A DNA stretch of 24,387 bases from DASWIG01 sp965371445. GTDB lineage: Bacteria > Acidobacteriota > Thermoanaerobaculia > Multivoradales > J023. Shown here piece after piece: positions 15,651 to 24,184 of the stretch. The position numbers were made by a program, and so were the translations under genes. Location: NCBI GenBank assembly GCA_965371445.1, contig CBDUYN010000157.1, forward strand, positions 1-24,387, in the 5' to 3' direction. The notes beneath the pieces are model-generated. The model was not told where the DNA came from, did not search any database, and worked only from the letters and a program-made list of their open reading frames with translations. Positions within the stretch are counted from its first letter, which is position 1; each line of letters starts with the position of its first letter.

Positions 15651-17468
15651 TCATTGGTTCTCCGTGACGATCTGCCGTTGCTCGTCGCGCATCTCTGGCA
15701 CCGGCTCGCGGTGCACCTGCATCGTGGCGTCGCTGCCTTTGCGGAGCACGACGTTGACCTTGGCCATCTCGTCGTCTTTCTGCGGAAAGTCTTCGCGAAA
15801 CTGGGCGCCGCGGCTTTCGCGGCGCTCGAGAGCGGACCGGGCGATGGCTTCGGCGACCATCAGGAGGCTGTGCAGGTCGAGCGCCGTGTGCCAGCCCGGA
15901 TTGTACTCGCGGTTGCCATGGACACCGACCGTCGAGGCTTTTTCGCGGAGCCGCTCGATCCCCTTGCGGGCGGCTTCCATCTCAGACTGGTTGCGGACGA
16001 TGCCGACCTGGTCCTGCATCAGCTCCTGCAGCTGGTGCTGGATCTGATACGGGCCTTCGCCGGGTTCGGGGTCGTGGCGGTCGAGCGGCGCCAGCAGACG
16101 TTGCTCGATCGCCTCCACCATCGCCGGGTCGGCCTCGGCAGCGTCCTGCTCCTGGGCAAAGGCCGCGGCGTGCTCGCCAGCCCGTTTGCCGAAAACCAGG
16201 AGGTCGGAAAGGGAATTGCCACCCAGCCGGTTCGCGCCGTGCAATCCGGCCGCGCATTCCCCGGCCGCAAAGAGCCCCGGCACCGACGACATCTGGCTCG
16301 TGGCGTCGACCCGGATGCCGCCCATGGCGTAGTGGGTGGTCGGACCGACCTCCATGGCCTCGCGGGTGATGTCGATGCCGGCCAGCTCCTTGAACTGGTG
16401 GTACATGCTGGGGAGCTTCCTCTTGATGTGCTCTTCCGAGCCCGGGAGACGTTCCCGGATCCACGCGATGTCGAGGAAGACGCCGCCGTGCGGCGAGCCG
16501 CGTCCTTCCTTGATCTCGCGTACGATGCAGCGCGCGACGTGGTCGCGGGTCAGAAGCTCGGGCGGCCGGCGCGCGTCGCGGTCTCCCTGCGTGTAGCGCC
16601 AGCCCTCCTCGGGGTTGTCGGCCGTCTGCCTCTGGTAGAGCTCGGGAATGTCGTCGAACATGAAGCGCCGGCCCTCGCTGTTGCGCAAGACGCCCCCTTC
16701 GCCGCGCACCCCCTCGGTCACCAGGATGCCCCGCACGCTCGGCGGCCAGACCATGCCAGTGGGATGAAACTGCACGAACTCCATGTCGATGAGCTCGGCA
16801 CCGGCGTCGTAGGCCAGGGTGTGGCCGTCGCCGGTGTATTCCCAGGAGTTGCTGGTAATCCGGAAGGCGCGGCCGACGCCGCCGGTGGCGAGCACCACCG
16901 CTTTGGCACGGAAGCAGAGGCAGCGGCCACGCTCGCGCTCGTAGCCAAACGCGCCGACCACCCGGTCGCCTTGCTTGACCAGCTCGACGACGGTGTGCTC
17001 CATGTGGAACTCGATTCCCTGATGAATGCCGTGGTCCTGGAGGGTGCGGATCATCTCCAGACCGGTGCGGTCGCCGACATGCGCCAGACGCGGATACTTG
17101 TGGCCGCCAAAGTTGCGTTGCAGGATGCGGCCATCGCGTGTGCGGTCGAAAAGCGCTCCCCAGGCCTCGAGCTCGCGCACCCGTTCCGGCGCCTCCTTGG
17201 CGTGGATCTCGGCCATCTGCGGGTTGTTGAGGTAGCCGCCGCCGCGCATCGTATCGGCGAAATGGACCTTCCAGCCGTCGCGCTCGTCGACGTTGGCCAT
17301 CGCCGCCGCGATGCCGCCCTCGGCCATCACCGTATGGGCCTTCCCGAGCAGCGATTTGCAGACGACACCTACCGAGACGCCGGCCGCCGAAGCCTCGATG
17401 GCGGCACGCAGGCCGGCGCCCCCGGCGCCGATCACCAGGACGTCGTAGGTGTGTGTCGTGTAGGGCAT
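15651..17468 (-). CDS. sdhA: Succinate dehydrogenase/fumarate reductase flavoprotein subunit
   Basis: A 605-aa flavoprotein that interconverts succinate and fumarate. ATG 17468-17466 overlaps the sdhC stop by one base (TGATG), which indicates translational coupling and excludes longer starts. The dinucleotide-binding loop is VIGAGGAGLRAAIEA (13-27). LGKAHTVMAEGG holds His45, the site of covalent FAD attachment. FVQFHPTG and the HYAMGGIRVD segment belong to the substrate site, and EGVRGEGG and GLFAAGECA to the capping and FAD domains. All expected elements are present. The sequence resembles the mycobacterial Sdh1 group. Confidence 0.96.
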   Translation of the reverse strand: MPYTTHTYDVLVIGAGGAGLRAAIEASAAGVSVGVVCKSLLGKAHTVMAEGGIAAAMANVDERDGWKVHFADTMRGGGYLNNPQMAEIHAKEAPERVRELEAWGALFDRTRDGRILQRNFGGHKYPRLAHVGDRTGLEMIRTLQDHGIHQGIEFHMEHTVVELVKQGDRVVGAFGYERERGRCLCFRAKAVVLATGGVGRAFRITSNSWEYTGDGHTLAYDAGAELIDMEFVQFHPTGMVWPPSVRGILVTEGVRGEGGVLRNSEGRRFMFDDIPELYQRQTADNPEEGWRYTQGDRDARRPPELLTRDHVARCIVREIKEGRGSPHGGVFLDIAWIRERLPGSEEHIKRKLPSMYHQFKELAGIDITREAMEVGPTTHYAMGGIRVDATSQMSSVPGLFAAGECAAGLHGANRLGGNSLSDLLVFGKRAGEHAAAFAQEQDAAEADPAMVEAIEQRLLAPLDRHDPEPGEGPYQIQHQLQELMQDQVGIVRNQSEMEAARKGIERLREKASTVGVHGNREYNPGWHTALDLHSLLMVAEAIARSALERRESRGAQFREDFPQKDDEMAKVNVVLRKGSDATMQVHREPVPEMRDEQRQIVTENQ

Positions 17469-18268
17469 CAGAGGATTCTCCAATCGGTCCAGAACCCCAT
17501 GGAGCAGAGCCGTACGTAGAGGTCCGTGAAGCCGACCCAGAACAGGCTCGCCCAGGCCCACTGCATGTGCCGGCGGTTGCACCAGCCGACGCAGCGGTAC
17601 GTCGTAAACCTGAGCGGCCGCCTCGAGAGCTCCTTCACCCCACCTCCTACGAGATGACGTAGGGAGTGGCAGCCAAGGGTGTAACCGCCGAGCAAGAGAA
17701 AGTTGATCGTGAGCACCAGGGTGCCAACGCCCAGGCCGTAGGAGAGCTCGCCCGTTACGGGATCGTCGAACTGCGTCGCATGCCAGGCGTCGTGGCCGAG
17801 GAAGATCAGGAACAAAAGAGCCAGGATGAGGAAGAATCGGTGGACGTTTTGGAGGATGAGCGGGAAGGAGTGCTCGCCGCGGTAACTGTTGCGGGGCTCG
17901 CCGACGGTGCACGACGGCGGATCGGCCCAGAAGGCCTTGTAATAGGCACCGCGGTAGTAGTAGCAGGTCAGCCGCATGCCGCCGGGGGCCCAGAGGATCA
18001 GAAAGGCCGGTGAGAAGGGCAGCCAGCTTGGCCAGGCCTCGGGCTTGGGGCCGAACCAACTATGCAGCGAATCGCCGAAGATCTCCGGCGAGTAAAACGG
18101 CGACAGATAGCGCCCGAGAGAGTAGTGCTCGCCCTGGAACGCCGCCCAGGTGGAGTACACGATGAAGGCCGAAAGGCCCAGGAAGACCAGTAGCGGCTGG
18201 ATCCACCACGCGTCGCGACGCGTGGTTTCCCCAAACACATGTTGACCAAGGGCCTCGACTTCAGCCAT
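17468..18268 (-). CDS. sdhC: Succinate dehydrogenase membrane anchor subunit, Sdh1 type
   Basis: A 266-aa integral membrane protein. ATG 18268-18266 is chosen because GGAGG lies 6 bases upstream; the in-frame ATG 18 bases earlier overlaps that site. Five membrane segments are visible: WWIQPLLVFLGLSAFIVYS, SPAFLILWAPGGMRLTCYYY, RFFLILALLFLIFLGHDAW, VGTLVLTINFLLLGGYTLGC and MQWAWASLFWVGFTDLYVRL. The motifs GGMRLTCYYYRGAYYKAFW, FPLILQNVHRFF, GCHSLRH and RHMQWAWASL match mycobacterial SdhC of the Sdh1 complex (Rv0249c type). This one-subunit, five-helix anchor replaces the usual SdhC+SdhD pair. His residues in QNVHRFF and CHSLRH are candidate heme ligands. Confidence 0.92.
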   Translation of the reverse strand: MAEVEALGQHVFGETTRRDAWWIQPLLVFLGLSAFIVYSTWAAFQGEHYSLGRYLSPFYSPEIFGDSLHSWFGPKPEAWPSWLPFSPAFLILWAPGGMRLTCYYYRGAYYKAFWADPPSCTVGEPRNSYRGEHSFPLILQNVHRFFLILALLFLIFLGHDAWHATQFDDPVTGELSYGLGVGTLVLTINFLLLGGYTLGCHSLRHLVGGGVKELSRRPLRFTTYRCVGWCNRRHMQWAWASLFWVGFTDLYVRLCSMGFWTDWRIL

Positions 18269-18399
18269 GTCTCGCCTCCAAACCACCCGGACGAGGTGGC
18301 GGGACTGTGGGTCTCCGAGGCTCCGATGGTTTCTCCCCCATGGGCCTCCGGCAAGCCGGAACCGGCTGCCTTTCCGTTGCGCTCTACGAGCCGGCAGCC

Positions 18400-18428
18400 A
18401 TTACACCCGACTCTCGCCGGCTTGTCAA
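18400..18428 (-). promoter_or_regulatory. Sigma70-type promoter for sdhCAB
   Basis: Read on the minus strand: -35 TTGACA (18428-18423), 17-bp spacer, -10 TGTAAT (18405-18400). All six -35 bases and five of six -10 bases match the consensus. It lies about 130 bases before the sdhC start, leaving a leader of roughly 125 nt. Confidence 0.75.
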
Positions 18429-18466
18429 TCCTCCCACCGCCCGTGCCAAAGGGACGGCATCGTCCA

Positions 18467-18488
18467 GCCCTGGGTTTCAACCCAGGGC
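18467..18488 (-). terminator. Perfect hairpin after the large secreted protein gene
   Basis: GCCCTGGGT / ACCCAGGGC form a 9-bp stem with a 4-nt loop (10-bp arms in full). The hairpin lies 21 bases downstream of the minus-strand stop at 18510. It has no T-run. It separates this gene from the sdh promoter. Confidence 0.6.
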
Positions 18489-18509
18489 CAGAGGCGTCGT
18501 CACCAGGCG

Positions 18510-21065
18510 TCAAGGACCTCCGACCGAGCTCGACCACGCCGACAGGTTCCCCAACTCGAAGCCGTCCGAGAAGATCGCCTCGCCGCCGGCGCCGGGGCCC
18601 GAGCAGGTGTTCGTCACCTGGACGTCGTCGACGAGCCAGCCGACGTACTCGTTGAGCTCGCCGTCGACCGAGTCGAAGCGGAAACGCAGGCGGATCGTCT
18701 TGCCTCCGTAGGCCCTGAGCGCAATCGAGCCGCTCGTCGTCCAGGCGTTCTCGGAGGCCTCGAGCGAGGTCTTCGACCACACCGTCGTCCAAGTCGCGTC
18801 ACCGACCACCTGGACATCGACCTGGGTCGTCTCGAACGGATCGTTAGACGTCTCCTCCACCTGCCGAAAGTACTGGAAGGTCAAAACGGAGTCCGCCGCG
18901 ATCCCGGCGATCTCGCCCGAGACGAGGTTCCCCGCCGTCGTGCTGCCCGTGTCGTAGGTGCAGACGCCGTCCTGGCCGTAGTACATGGCGTGGGTGGCCG
19001 AGGAGTAGCCGGGGCTCGCGCAGGTAGAATTCGTCGTCAGGTGCCAGAGGTCGCCCGTAGTCCAGCTTGACGTCGAACCCTCGAAGTCCTCGGTCCAGTC
19101 GGCGCTCGTGCAGCCGCCGCCGACCGGGTTCACCGTGACGGTGATCGAGTCGCTTCCCGAAAGGCTCCCCAAGTCGGTGACCGAGGCGGTCACGGTGTGC
19201 GTCCCTACCGACAGCGACGACGTCGAGAAGGAGGCGCCCGTACCGATCGCGCCGCCGAGGCTCGACGTCCAGCTGAGGCTTGGGGTCAGGTTCCCGTCCT
19301 CGGCGTCGCTCGAGGAGCCGAAGAAGCTGACCGAGTCGCCCTCGGTAAACGACGCGCCGTCGGCGGGCGAGGAAATCGTCACCTGCGGAGCCGTGTTGCC
19401 CCCTCCCCCGCCGCCGCAGCCGTCGAAGCTGAAGGAGGCGATCCAGGTCGACCAGCTCGAGGACGCGTTGTACTCGCCCGTGAACCAGAACGTGCACTCG
19501 TCGACCGGATCGAGGTTCAACGACGAGTAGTCGCCGTACCGGTTGGCCGAGTTGGAGGCGCTCCCCGAGACGAGGGTGAGCTCGCCCTGCGGCAGGGTGC
19601 CCGCCGGGTCGCTCGCCAGGCGTCCGGCGTAGCGCAGGCCGGGATGGACCGACGAGCTCGAGACGTTGTAGGCCGTCGCGAGGTTGCCGTCGCCGTCCAT
19701 CGCGGTCGACGACATGAAGCGGCTCGTCGAGTCGATCGAGTAGGTGCCCTCCTGGTGGAGGCCCCACGCACCGCCCGCGCGGCGCAGCTCGAACCAACGG
19801 ACGCCCGCCCGGTCGCTGCCGTTGACGTCGGTGACGAAGCTCCCGACGAGCGTCTCATAGGCGCCGAAATTGCGGTACTGGGCGCGCCACATCACCGGCT
19901 CGCGCAGCGGATCGAGCCGCGTCGAGGTGCCCGGCTGCTGGATACACTCGAACGACGTCAGGCCGCAAAGGTCGGAGTCGAACTCGGCGACGGCGATCTG
20001 GGTCGGGCCGGTAAAGGTCGAATTGGCCGCATTCGCCCAGTCGACGTCGACCTCGAAGATCTCCAGGTAGTCCTGGCTCGGGTTGTTGGAGCCGGGGTTG
20101 TGGGCCTCGTCGTCGCGGTGACGGATCATGGTGCCCGGCGCGCCGGCGGGCGGCGCGGGGCCGTCGACGTCGCCGGGAGTCAGGACCTGGAAGCCGAAGC
20201 CGCCGAGCGGCGGCGCCGTGAACCGCTGCATGGCCGCGGCGGCGCCGGTGAGCATTTCCGAACGCTGGAGCGCATAGACGGCCGGGCTCGACTCGTTGGC
20301 CGTCACGTAGTAGGCGTCGCCCCAGACGGCGTATTTCGGATAGTCCGGGAAGTTCGGCGCCGTGAAGTCGTAGTTGTACCAGCCGCCGGAGATCGGGTCG
20401 CCGGTCTGAGAGACGTAGACGCACATGCGGTTGCCGGAATTCGAGAATTCCGAGAGCAGCCACCGGCCCGCCAGGTGGTCGTAAACGACGACCGGGTCGC
20501 CCAAGCCGTCGGCGCAGAAGCCCGAGCCGAGCGAATCCAGGGTGAGGGGGCCGGCGGCCATCGAGCCGTCCGACTTGTCGTAGACGGTGAAGGTGGTGCC
20601 GGCGGAAGCGTTGATCGCCTGAATGTAGTAGCTCGCGCCCACGTCACCGATCGTGTCGGGAGGGTTGACGCCGTTGTAGCCCTGGCCGGCGAGGCGCTGC
20701 CTCGGCGCAGCGAAGCCCTCGGGCCGAGGCGCCGGCGCACGCTCCTGGCGCTGGAGCAGAGGGTCCCGCTCCAGCCCCGTCGGATGCGCCGGTTCGACTC
20801 TTTCAGGGACGTCGCGGTAGTGGCGCCGCGGCACCTCCTTGATCGGATCGCCCGGCCGCCAGCGGGGCGCCGGCGCGAGCTCGCGCAGATCGCCGTCGAA
20901 AATGAACGGGCCGATCCTGTCGACCAGGTCGGCGCCGCGCACGACGCGGCGCCTGGAGGAAGGGTCCGGCCGATCGCCGTCGCCAATCGCCGGCGTCGCG
21001 GCGATCCAAGTTACGATCAAAGCTACGGCCAGGGCGAGCACAGAAGATCTTTTCTCGGGGCTCAT
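18510..21065 (-). CDS. Large secreted multidomain protein with DGFE...W tail
   Basis: An 851-aa exported protein. ATG 21065-21063 is chosen because AAGGAG lies 6 bases upstream; a GTG 15 bases earlier is less likely. Residues 1-32 form a signal peptide (EKR, then a hydrophobic run ending ATPAIG). An Arg/Pro-rich stretch follows to about 130. Then comes a body of about 420 residues with propeller-like motifs (NPPDTIGDVGASYYIQAINA, DPVVVYDHLAGRWLLSEFS, YPKYAVWGDAYYVTANE). After a poly-Gly linker (about 547-555) there is a PKD/Ig-like domain (about 556-645: VTISSPADGASFTEGDSVSF). A jelly-roll-like domain follows (DFEGSTSSW ... GWLVDDVQV). The protein ends IFSDGFELGNLSAWSSSVG. That tail recurs in exported proteins of acidobacteria and some gammaproteobacteria and may be a sorting signal. 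No peptidase or other catalytic motif was recognised. Confidence 0.85.
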   Translation of the reverse strand: MSPEKRSSVLALAVALIVTWIAATPAIGDGDRPDPSSRRRVVRGADLVDRIGPFIFDGDLRELAPAPRWRPGDPIKEVPRRHYRDVPERVEPAHPTGLERDPLLQRQERAPAPRPEGFAAPRQRLAGQGYNGVNPPDTIGDVGASYYIQAINASAGTTFTVYDKSDGSMAAGPLTLDSLGSGFCADGLGDPVVVYDHLAGRWLLSEFSNSGNRMCVYVSQTGDPISGGWYNYDFTAPNFPDYPKYAVWGDAYYVTANESSPAVYALQRSEMLTGAAAAMQRFTAPPLGGFGFQVLTPGDVDGPAPPAGAPGTMIRHRDDEAHNPGSNNPSQDYLEIFEVDVDWANAANSTFTGPTQIAVAEFDSDLCGLTSFECIQQPGTSTRLDPLREPVMWRAQYRNFGAYETLVGSFVTDVNGSDRAGVRWFELRRAGGAWGLHQEGTYSIDSTSRFMSSTAMDGDGNLATAYNVSSSSVHPGLRYAGRLASDPAGTLPQGELTLVSGSASNSANRYGDYSSLNLDPVDECTFWFTGEYNASSSWSTWIASFSFDGCGGGGGGNTAPQVTISSPADGASFTEGDSVSFFGSSSDAEDGNLTPSLSWTSSLGGAIGTGASFSTSSLSVGTHTVTASVTDLGSLSGSDSITVTVNPVGGGCTSADWTEDFEGSTSSWTTGDLWHLTTNSTCASPGYSSATHAMYYGQDGVCTYDTGSTTAGNLVSGEIAGIAADSVLTFQYFRQVEETSNDPFETTQVDVQVVGDATWTTVWSKTSLEASENAWTTSGSIALRAYGGKTIRLRFRFDSVDGELNEYVGWLVDDVQVTNTCSGPGAGGEAIFSDGFELGNLSAWSSSVGGP

Positions 21066-21369
21066 CGGCGTCTCCTTCACGGTAGAGGCGGTCTGTTGCT
21101 CTCGGCCCCTTGCCAGGGTCCGCGGGCTCTTCTACCCCAAGACGCGCCACTATACCCGAGACCCCGCAGTGAAATACGTCACAGGGCCGCCGCCTCACTC
21201 CTCGCCACCGCGACGCCACCGGGTCGGGCGGTAAAGACCGGCTCGGAGTCCGGAAGCTGTTGTCTGGTCAAAGTTCTTGCCTGTCACCGAGGGCTGGAAA
21301 TCTCGTCGAGCCTCGGGCTTGTCCGGGGTGTCGATGGAGTCACACACCTACGGAATTAGGAGGGATACG
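21066..21369. other. Divergent intergenic region before the injection-system operon
   Basis: A 304-bp region with no gene. It holds a -10-like TATAGT on the minus strand (21154-21149) for the secreted protein gene, with no good -35. It also holds a CRP/FNR-like box (21168-21183) and the ribosome site AGGAGGG (21358-21364) of the sheath gene. No clear sheath promoter was found. Confidence 0.5.
21168..21183. promoter_or_regulatory. CRP/FNR-like inverted repeat
   Basis: AGTGA-AATACG-TCACA matches the CRP-type pattern TGTGA-N6-TCACA at nine of ten positions. It is centred about 33 bases upstream of the start point predicted from the minus-strand TATAGT, so it could activate or block that promoter. 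It lies about 190 bases before the sheath gene. Confidence 0.4.
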
Positions 21370-22917
21370 ATGCCCCCGACACTCACCTACCCCGGCGTCT
21401 ACGTCGAGGAGCTACCCAGTGGCGTCCGGACAGTCGCCGGAGTCGCCACCTCCGTCACCGCTTTCCTCGGCCGTGCGCTGCGCGGACCCGTCGACCGCCC
21501 GGTCACGATTCACAACTTCGGCGACTTCGAACGCATCTTTGGCGGGCTTTGGATCGACGGACCCATGAGCTACGCGGTGCGCGATTTCTACACCAACGGC
21601 GGCAGCCAGGCGATCGTCGTACGGCTGTTTCGAGACCCGGGCGACGGCGTCGCGACCTTGACGCTCCCAGGCACGGCCGGAGGCGAGGACTGGGTGCTCG
21701 AAGCCGCCAGCCCCGGTGCCTGGGGCCGGAAGCTGATCGCCGCCGTCGACCGGGAGGGCGTCGACGACGAGATCGCCGAGCGCTACCACCTCGAGAAGGC
21801 CGACCCTTTCAACCTCACCCTGACCGACCTCTCGCCAGGCGGCGGCACCGAGCGGCTCGTCAACCTCTCCGTCAAGGACGGCGTCCGGCGCGTCGACGAG
21901 GTGCTCGCCCGGAGCTCGCGGCTGGCGCGCGTCCGAGACCCGCTGCCCGCCGAGCCGCCCGCCGACACCCCGGGCGTCGAAGCGCTCGCAGGAGAAGACA
22001 GCGCGCCGCTCACCCCGGCCGACTACCAGGGCAGTCGCGCCCGGAAGACGGGGATCTTCGCCCTGGAGCGCACGGACCTCTTCAACCTCCTCTGCATCCC
22101 CCCCGATCAACACGGCGGCGACACGGACGTCGCGGTCTACAGAACCGCCATGGAGTACTGCCAGGACCGGCGGGCGATGGTGATCGTCGACTCGCCCGCG
22201 GCCTGGGGCACGGACCCCGCCGCCGCCCGCGACGGCCTGGCCGGCCTGGGGCTCACCGGCACCCCGGCGCGCAACGCCGCCCTCTACTTCCCACGCATCG
22301 TGGCGGGCGATCCCCTGCGCGAGGGACAGGCCACCACCCGGGTGCCCTGCGGCGCCGTCGCCGGGGTGATGGCCCGCACCGACGCCGAACGCGGCGTGTG
22401 GAAGGCCCCCGCCGGCCTCGACGCCTCCGTCGCCGGCATCCAGGGGCTCGAGACCGACCTCACCGACGACGAAAACGGCATGCTAAGCCCCCTGGGGATC
22501 AACTGCCTGCGCAACCTCGCGGCGGCCGGACGGGTGGTCTGGGGCGCCCGCACCCTGCGCGGCGCCGACCGACTGGCCGACGAGTACAAATACCTGCCGG
22601 TGCGCCGCCTGGCGCTCTTCATCGAGGAGAGCCTCTACCGCGGTACCCAGTGGGTGGTGTTCGAGGAAAACGATCAGCCCCTGTGGATTCAGATCCGCCT
22701 CAACGTCGACTCGTTCCTCGACACCCTCTTCCGTCAGGGGGCCTTCCAGGGCTCCTCGCCGCGCGACGCCTACTTCGTCAAATGCGACGCCGAGACCACC
22801 ACCCAGGACGACGTCGACCGCGGCGTCGTCAACATCCTGGTCGGCTTCGCGCCCTTGAAGCCCGCCGAGTTCGTCGTCGTCAAAATCCAGCAGATCGCCG
22901 GCCAGACCGCGGCGTAA
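21370..22917 (+). CDS. Contractile tail sheath protein (eCIS / phage-tail-like particle)
   Basis: A 515-aa structural protein. ATG 21370 follows AGGAGGG at 5 bases spacing. The N-terminus has the sheath hallmark LTYPGVYVEELPSGVRTVAG and VTAFLGRALRGPVDRPVTI, followed by the FGDFERIFGG segment. The middle (about 120-330) is the variable outer domain. The C-terminal region has RRLALFIEESLYRGTQWVVF, LWIQIRLNVDSFLDTLFRQG and YFVKCDAETTTQDDVDRG, ending VGFAPLKPAEFVVVKIQQIA. These are the conserved core strands of sheaths from phages, R-type pyocins and extracellular injection systems. The gene order sheath then tube fits an eCIS. It is the first gene of the operon, as the gene to its left points away. 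Confidence 0.95.
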   Translation: MPPTLTYPGVYVEELPSGVRTVAGVATSVTAFLGRALRGPVDRPVTIHNFGDFERIFGGLWIDGPMSYAVRDFYTNGGSQAIVVRLFRDPGDGVATLTLPGTAGGEDWVLEAASPGAWGRKLIAAVDREGVDDEIAERYHLEKADPFNLTLTDLSPGGGTERLVNLSVKDGVRRVDEVLARSSRLARVRDPLPAEPPADTPGVEALAGEDSAPLTPADYQGSRARKTGIFALERTDLFNLLCIPPDQHGGDTDVAVYRTAMEYCQDRRAMVIVDSPAAWGTDPAAARDGLAGLGLTGTPARNAALYFPRIVAGDPLREGQATTRVPCGAVAGVMARTDAERGVWKAPAGLDASVAGIQGLETDLTDDENGMLSPLGINCLRNLAAAGRVVWGARTLRGADRLADEYKYLPVRRLALFIEESLYRGTQWVVFEENDQPLWIQIRLNVDSFLDTLFRQGAFQGSSPRDAYFVKCDAETTTQDDVDRGVVNILVGFAPLKPAEFVVVKIQQIAGQTAA

Positions 22918-22927
22918 GGAGAAGGCC

Positions 22928-23446
22928 ATGGCCCAGTTCAGCACCAATCCGCAACGCTTCGATCCCTACAAGAACTTCAAGTTCCGGGTCAAATGGGACG
23001 GCCGCTACGTGGCGGGAGTGAGCAAGGTCGGGGCGCTCAAGCGCAGCACCGAACCGATCGAGCACCGCGAAGGCGGCGACCCCAGCACCGTGCACCGCTC
23101 GCCGGGACAGACCAAGTACGAGGCCCTCACCCTCGAGCGCGGGGTCACCCACGACCCCGAGTTCGAGAAGTGGGCCAAAAAGGTGTGGAACCACGGCGCG
23201 GGCCTGGGGAGCGAGGTCTCGCTCAAGGACTTCCGCAAGAACATCATCATCGAGGTCTACAACGAGGCCGGACAGCTCGCCCTGGCCTACCGCGTCTACC
23301 GCTGCTGGGTCTCGGAGTTCCAGGCCCTGCCCGACCTCGACGCCAGCGCCAACGCGGTGGCCATCGAAACCCTGAAGCTCGAAAGCGAAGGCTGGGAACG
23401 GGACCGCGACGTCGTCGAACCGAGCGAGCCCAGCTACACGGACTAG
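22928..23446 (+). CDS. Tail tube protein (T4 gp19-like)
   Basis: A 172-aa protein that forms the inner tube. ATG 22928 has AAGGAGAAGG just upstream and lies 10 bases after the sheath stop. Motifs of the gp19-like tube family are clear: an N-terminal NPQRFDPYKNFKFRVKWDGR followed by YVAGVSKVGALKRSTEPIEH, then PGQTKYEALTLERGVTHDPE, WAKKVWN and RKNIIIEVYNEAGQ, with ETLKLESEGWERD near the end. The length is normal for the family (about 145-175 aa). Only one tube gene is visible; many eCIS have two, and a second could lie beyond the window. Confidence 0.95.
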   Translation: MAQFSTNPQRFDPYKNFKFRVKWDGRYVAGVSKVGALKRSTEPIEHREGGDPSTVHRSPGQTKYEALTLERGVTHDPEFEKWAKKVWNHGAGLGSEVSLKDFRKNIIIEVYNEAGQLALAYRVYRCWVSEFQALPDLDASANAVAIETLKLESEGWERDRDVVEPSEPSYTD

Positions 23447-23449
23447 ACC

Positions 23450-24184
23450 ATGCGTAGCCTCACCACCCGCGCCGTGCTCGAGGTCTGGGAGAGCGCAGCG
23501 TGACAGCACCCCGTTGACCGGGCCCTGACACTGCTGGCCGTCGCCTGCCCGGAATGCTCCCGGGACGAGTTGGCGGACCTCCGCCTGGGAGAACGCGACG
23601 TGCGGCTACTCGCCCTCTACGAGCACCTCTTCGGACCCGAGATGGCCGGTCTCACCCGCTGCCCGAAGTGCGGCGAGCGACTGGAGCTGCCGCTGTCGGT
23701 GCCCGAGTTGCGCCGGGGCCTCGACGGTACCGCGGAAACGCCCGACAAGCTCGCGGACGACGACGGCGTCGAGGTGCGCTTCCGGCCGCTCAACAGCCGT
23801 GACCTGGCCGCCGCCGTCCTCGCCGGCCAGGCGGACACCCGGCGGCTCCTCGCCGAGCGCTCCGTGGTGGAGGCACGGCGCGACGGCACGCCGATTCCCC
23901 CCCAGAAGCTCCCCGAGGCGTGGATCGACCGCCTCGCCGAGCACCTCGCGCAATGCGACCCCGGCGCCGAGATCCTGCTCGACGTCGAATGCCCGGAGTG
24001 CCGCTACAGCTACTCGACCCTGCTCGACGTAGGAGAGCTCCTGTGGACCGCGCTCCGCGGCCTGGCGCGGCGGCTGATCCGCGAGATCTCCATTCTCGCC
24101 CGGACCTGCTGTTGGAGCGAGGCCGAGATCCTCGCCATGAGCCACCCGCGGCGGCGGGCGTACCTGGAGATGCTCAAGGAATGA
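23450..24184 (+). pseudogene. Zinc-ribbon baseplate-type protein with in-frame TGA at codon 18
   Basis: ATG 23450 lies 3 bases after the tube stop. The frame reads MRSLTTRAVLEVWESAA, TGA (23501-23503), and continues in the same frame QHPVDRALTLLAVACPECSR to TGA 24182-24184, 244 codons in all. Sequence on both sides of the stop reads as one protein. CPxC pairs lie at codons 33-36, 71-74 (CPKCGERLEL) and 181-184 (CPECRYSYS). The last two suggest a zinc ribbon. Position after the tube and the Cys pairs fit baseplate proteins of injection systems (a T4 gp26-like family is my tentative guess). Without read-through, the first usable start is TTG 23570, which has no ribosome site and drops the first CPEC; that product would be 204 aa. 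The cause may be a nonsense mutation, a sequencing error or recoding. Confidence 0.65.

Noticed and set aside
15603..17519. 638-codon open frame antisense to sdhA
   Set aside because: It is a shadow of GC-rich codons; the minus strand has all sdhA motifs.
17469..18059. Longer start for sdhA giving about 800 residues
   Set aside because: The extension lies in sdhC read in the wrong frame; the TGATG overlap at 17466-17470 marks the real start.
19197..21359. 720-codon open frame antisense to the secreted protein gene
   Set aside because: It is Arg/Ala/Gly-rich with no motif or ribosome site; the minus strand carries a signal peptide and domains.
21370..23446. Type VI secretion sheath and tube
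   Set aside because: The sheath has the single-chain phage/eCIS pattern (YPGVYVEE) rather than separate TssB and TssC, and the tube is gp19-like rather than Hcp-like.
23501..23503. TGA as a selenocysteine codon
   Set aside because: No selenocysteine-insertion-like hairpin was recognised just after it, and the codon is not at a Cys position of the visible CPxC pairs.
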